From an uncultured Verrucomicrobiota bacterium (lineage in GTDB: Bacteria; Verrucomicrobiota; Verrucomicrobiia; Chthoniobacterales; SZAS-18), in the NCBI GenBank assembly GCA_937873255.1, contig CALMVM010000323.1, positions 1-6,465 of the forward strand: 6,465 nucleotides of DNA, given 5' to 3'. This document shows, one piece after another, positions 4,851 to 6,465 of this stretch. Both the position numbers and the translations under genes were made by a program. Numbering within the stretch: the stretch's first letter is position 1; every line of letters starts with the position of its first letter. The notes below the pieces were generated by a model that worked only from the letters and a program-made list of their open reading frames with translations, ran no database searches and had not been told where the DNA came from.

Positions 4851-6112
4851 CGGGATTTTGCGCCGGGTCTTCGCATCCTTCCTGCTGGATACCACGACAT
4901 GAGGACCAGGCGTTCCCCCAAAAAGTTCGGCTTTGCGTTGTTGTTATTTCCTTGGCGGCGGCAAGTTTTCTCCGCGCCGAGTGGACTCCTCCCTTCAATC
5001 TGGAGGGATGTATCCGGAGATCGCAGGTCGTCGTTCATGGAATGCTCGACCGGCAGGGAGGATTTCTCCCGAAGAAATACTTCCGCTCGTATCCCTCCCT
5101 TCCCGCCTGGCTAGATCTGCCGATCCGGCTAGAGGTGGATGAACGCCAATTTGAGCTATTGAAGAAACTGTCCGGGAACGATGGCCCCTGTGAGATCGTG
5201 GCGTTTCTCGGAGAGCAGCATGACGGCAAGTGGTGGCCGGTGCTGCAATACGCGGGAATCGTCGGCCTCAGGGGAGACGGCGTTTTCCTGGCGCAGGACG
5301 ATCTGGCGAAAGACGAACTCGCCGAAAGCAAGGAGTTCACCAAAAAACACTTTCTTGAGGATATGCACTACGAGTGTGCCAATCGGCACAAAGAACCCGA
5401 CCAGGCATACAAGGAATATAATGCCGCGCTGATCCTTGCGATCCGGTGCGGACACTACGCTCTTGCCCGGGCGTTGGTCGACGCAGGCTACAGCGGCTAT
5501 CCCTGGAAGTCGCCCGACGTGAATACGAGCATGAAAGACGGGACGACCGCGCTGATGTCTGTCGCGTTCCAGGCCGGAGGCAAATGGCCGGACGATTCCA
5601 GAATCGAATTCCTGGCGTATCTGCTGACCATGGGGGCGGACCCCAACGTGGCGAACAAATACGGGATCACGGCCATGATCATTGCGGATCGGGCGGGGTC
5701 CGATCGGGCAGTGAAGATGCTTGAAAAGGCAGGCGCGGAGCCGTTCGACCCGTCCGACGCGAAGGTCAAAGCGGCAATCGCGCGCGTCGATGCTTTGCTG
5801 CTACGCGGCATCCTGGACGATTTTGCCTATGCGTTTGATGGGTGGATCACGAGTAAAGACGAAGAATTTGGAATGGATTTTTCGAAGATGGAGAAAGCTT
5901 TCGGAAAACCCGGCGGTGCGGATTCAAAATGGCAGATCACGGACAAGGTGATCTTGAATAGAGCCATCGACGTGTGCGGGCATCCCTACAAGATGCATCC
6001 GAACGCCGAAGCATCGTTGAGAATCGACGACCGGACCATCGCCGAGTTCAGCGGCGTGGTAGGGGCGGATTTTTGGAAAGAGTTCGTCCCGCCAGCCACA
6101 CCCCAAGAATGA
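4844..6112 (+). CDS. Exported ankyrin-repeat protein, signal peptide region apparently frameshifted
   Basis: The only in-frame ATG near the N terminus is at 4844, giving 422 residues, but it falls on the -35 of the opposite promoter and has no ribosome binding site. A hydrophobic stretch VVVISLAAASFLRAEW (32-47 in this numbering) is a signal-peptide core with cleavage after LRA. A better start, ATG 4899, lies one frame away and reads MRTRRSPKK, a typical basic n-region; a one-base deletion near 4915-4945 would explain the split. The mature part has a beta-rich N-terminal domain (about 46-165; IRRSQVVVHG, then EIVAFLGE) that I cannot name. Ankyrin repeats follow: NAALILAIRCGHYALARALVDAGY (two blocks, 193-216), DGTTALMSV (232-240) with FLAYLLTMGADPNV (256-269), and YGITAMIIAD (273-282) with AVKMLEKAGAEP (289-300). 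The C-terminal 120 residues are unrecognised. Likely periplasmic or cell-surface binding protein; partner unknown. Confidence 0.75.
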   Translation: MSTGFCAGSSHPSCWIPRHEDQAFPQKVRLCVVVISLAAASFLRAEWTPPFNLEGCIRRSQVVVHGMLDRQGGFLPKKYFRSYPSLPAWLDLPIRLEVDERQFELLKKLSGNDGPCEIVAFLGEQHDGKWWPVLQYAGIVGLRGDGVFLAQDDLAKDELAESKEFTKKHFLEDMHYECANRHKEPDQAYKEYNAALILAIRCGHYALARALVDAGYSGYPWKSPDVNTSMKDGTTALMSVAFQAGGKWPDDSRIEFLAYLLTMGADPNVANKYGITAMIIADRAGSDRAVKMLEKAGAEPFDPSDAKVKAAIARVDALLLRGILDDFAYAFDGWITSKDEEFGMDFSKMEKAFGKPGGADSKWQITDKVILNRAIDVCGHPYKMHPNAEASLRIDDRTIAEFSGVVGADFWKEFVPPATPQE

Positions 6113-6114
6113 AT

Positions 6115-6155
6115 CAGGGCACCTGCCTCTCCACCCGGAGAAAGCAGGTGCCCTG
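6115..6155. terminator. Strong hairpin between convergent genes, probable bidirectional terminator
   Basis: A perfect 12-bp stem, CAGGGCACCTGC (6115-6126) with GCAGGTGCCCTG (6144-6155), begins two bases after the ankyrin gene stop. Inside it a further 5-bp helix, TCTCC (6128-6132) with GGAGA (6137-6141), closes on an ACCC loop. The U-tract is weak on the + side (TTCC) and somewhat better on the minus side (ATTCATTCTT). It is well placed to end transcripts from both the ankyrin gene and nrdB. Confidence 0.75.
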
Positions 6156-6192
6156 TTCCACTCACATCACACACTACCACCACACCAACACC
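6156..6192 (+). promoter_or_regulatory. G-free, C-rich tract after the hairpin; possible Rho-loading region
   Basis: These 37 bases contain 19 C, 13 A, 5 T and no G on the + strand. A C-rich, G-poor, unstructured RNA is what Rho factor prefers, so a + strand transcript that passes the weak U-tract hairpin could be stopped here before running antisense into nrdB. The composition is certain; the role is inference. Confidence 0.35.
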
Positions 6193-6202
6193 GCAATCTT
6201 TC

Positions 6203-6465
6203 CTACCAACTCAGCGCGCCGCCGGTCTGATACTCGGTCACACGGGTCTCGAAAAAATTCTTCTCCTTGCCGAGATCAATCGTCTCGCTCATCCACGGGA
6301 ACGGGTTCTTCGAGCCGTACTTCGGCGCGAGGCCGATGCGCTCCAACCGCCGGTCGGCGATATGCTGCACGTACTCGCGGAACAGGTTCGCGTTCAACCC
6401 AAGAATCCCCTTCGGCAGACAATCCTGCGCGTAGGCGATTTCGAGTTCGACGGCCTTCTCGATCA
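6203..6465 (-). CDS. nrdB: Ribonucleotide reductase class I beta subunit NrdB, C-terminal part
   Basis: The reading frame is open to the right edge of the window, so only the C-terminal 87 or so residues are present. NrdB holds the di-metal/radical cofactor that starts reduction of ribonucleotides to deoxyribonucleotides in the NrdA subunit. The visible part includes [14 protein letters not shown], then [17 protein letters not shown], then [18 protein letters not shown], and ends at GGALSW. These are characteristic of the R2 C-terminal helices and of the flexible tail that docks on NrdA. The metal ligands lie upstream, outside the window. The leucine codon TTG at 6397-6395 is internal, not a start: conserved residues continue upstream of it. 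The stop TAG is at 6205-6203. It converges on the ankyrin gene across the hairpin terminator. Confidence 0.92.
   Translation of the reverse strand, partial: IEKAVELEIAYAQDCLPKGILGLNANLFREYVQHIADRRLERIGLAPKYGSKNPFPWMSETIDLGKEKNFFETRVTEYQTGGALSW

Noticed and set aside
6203..6397. Complete 64-residue minus-strand gene starting at TTG 6397
   Set aside because: The frame continues to the window edge with NrdB-like sequence ([18 protein letters not shown]). It is the C terminus of nrdB, not a small gene.
1..6465. CRISPR array, insertion sequence, integrase, rRNA or tRNA
   Set aside because: No regularly spaced repeats, transposase or recombinase motifs, terminal inverted repeats around a gene, or structural RNA signatures were seen.

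Overview
This is a GC-rich window from a Gram-negative bacterium. It has genes for LPS-core heptose metabolism, for menaquinone synthesis by the futalosine route, and for an aerobic-type class I ribonucleotide reductase. Exported hypothetical proteins carry signal peptides ending in 'LRA'. This combination fits Verrucomicrobiota or a relative; that placement is inference, since no rRNA or other phylogenetic marker is present.

Layout. Bases 1-73 are a short leader with two perfect inverted repeats; the second runs into the Shine-Dalgarno of the first gene. Bases 74-2673 hold three tightly spaced + strand genes: mqnE (aminofutalosine synthase), an unrecognised exported protein, and mqnA (chorismate dehydratase). 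MqnA and MqnE catalyse consecutive first steps of futalosine-dependent menaquinone synthesis, and the exported gene sits between them. Bases 2763-3824 encode HldD (ADP-heptose epimerase), with its own short intergenic region.

On the minus strand, 4810 down to 3841 is an autorepressor/immunity pair resembling Bacillus sdpR-sdpI: an ArsR-type repressor overlapping an SdpI/DUF1648 membrane protein. Its promoter is unusually clear (TTGACA, 17 bp, AATAAT). It is covered by a perfect inverted repeat and predicts a leader of only about 5 nt. Facing away from it is a + strand gene for an exported ankyrin-repeat protein (to 6112), whose signal-peptide region is split between two reading frames as if one base were missing. 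A strong hairpin and a G-free, C-rich tract lie after it. The 3' end of nrdB (ribonucleotide reductase beta subunit) enters from the right on the minus strand, converging on that terminator.

The part most worth a second look is 3841-6112: a repressor plus SdpI-like membrane protein, divergent from an exported ankyrin protein, around one palindromic operator. The mqnE leader is next, where a CRP-like palindrome doubles as a possible Shine-Dalgarno-sequestering hairpin. All functional links beyond family assignment are inference.
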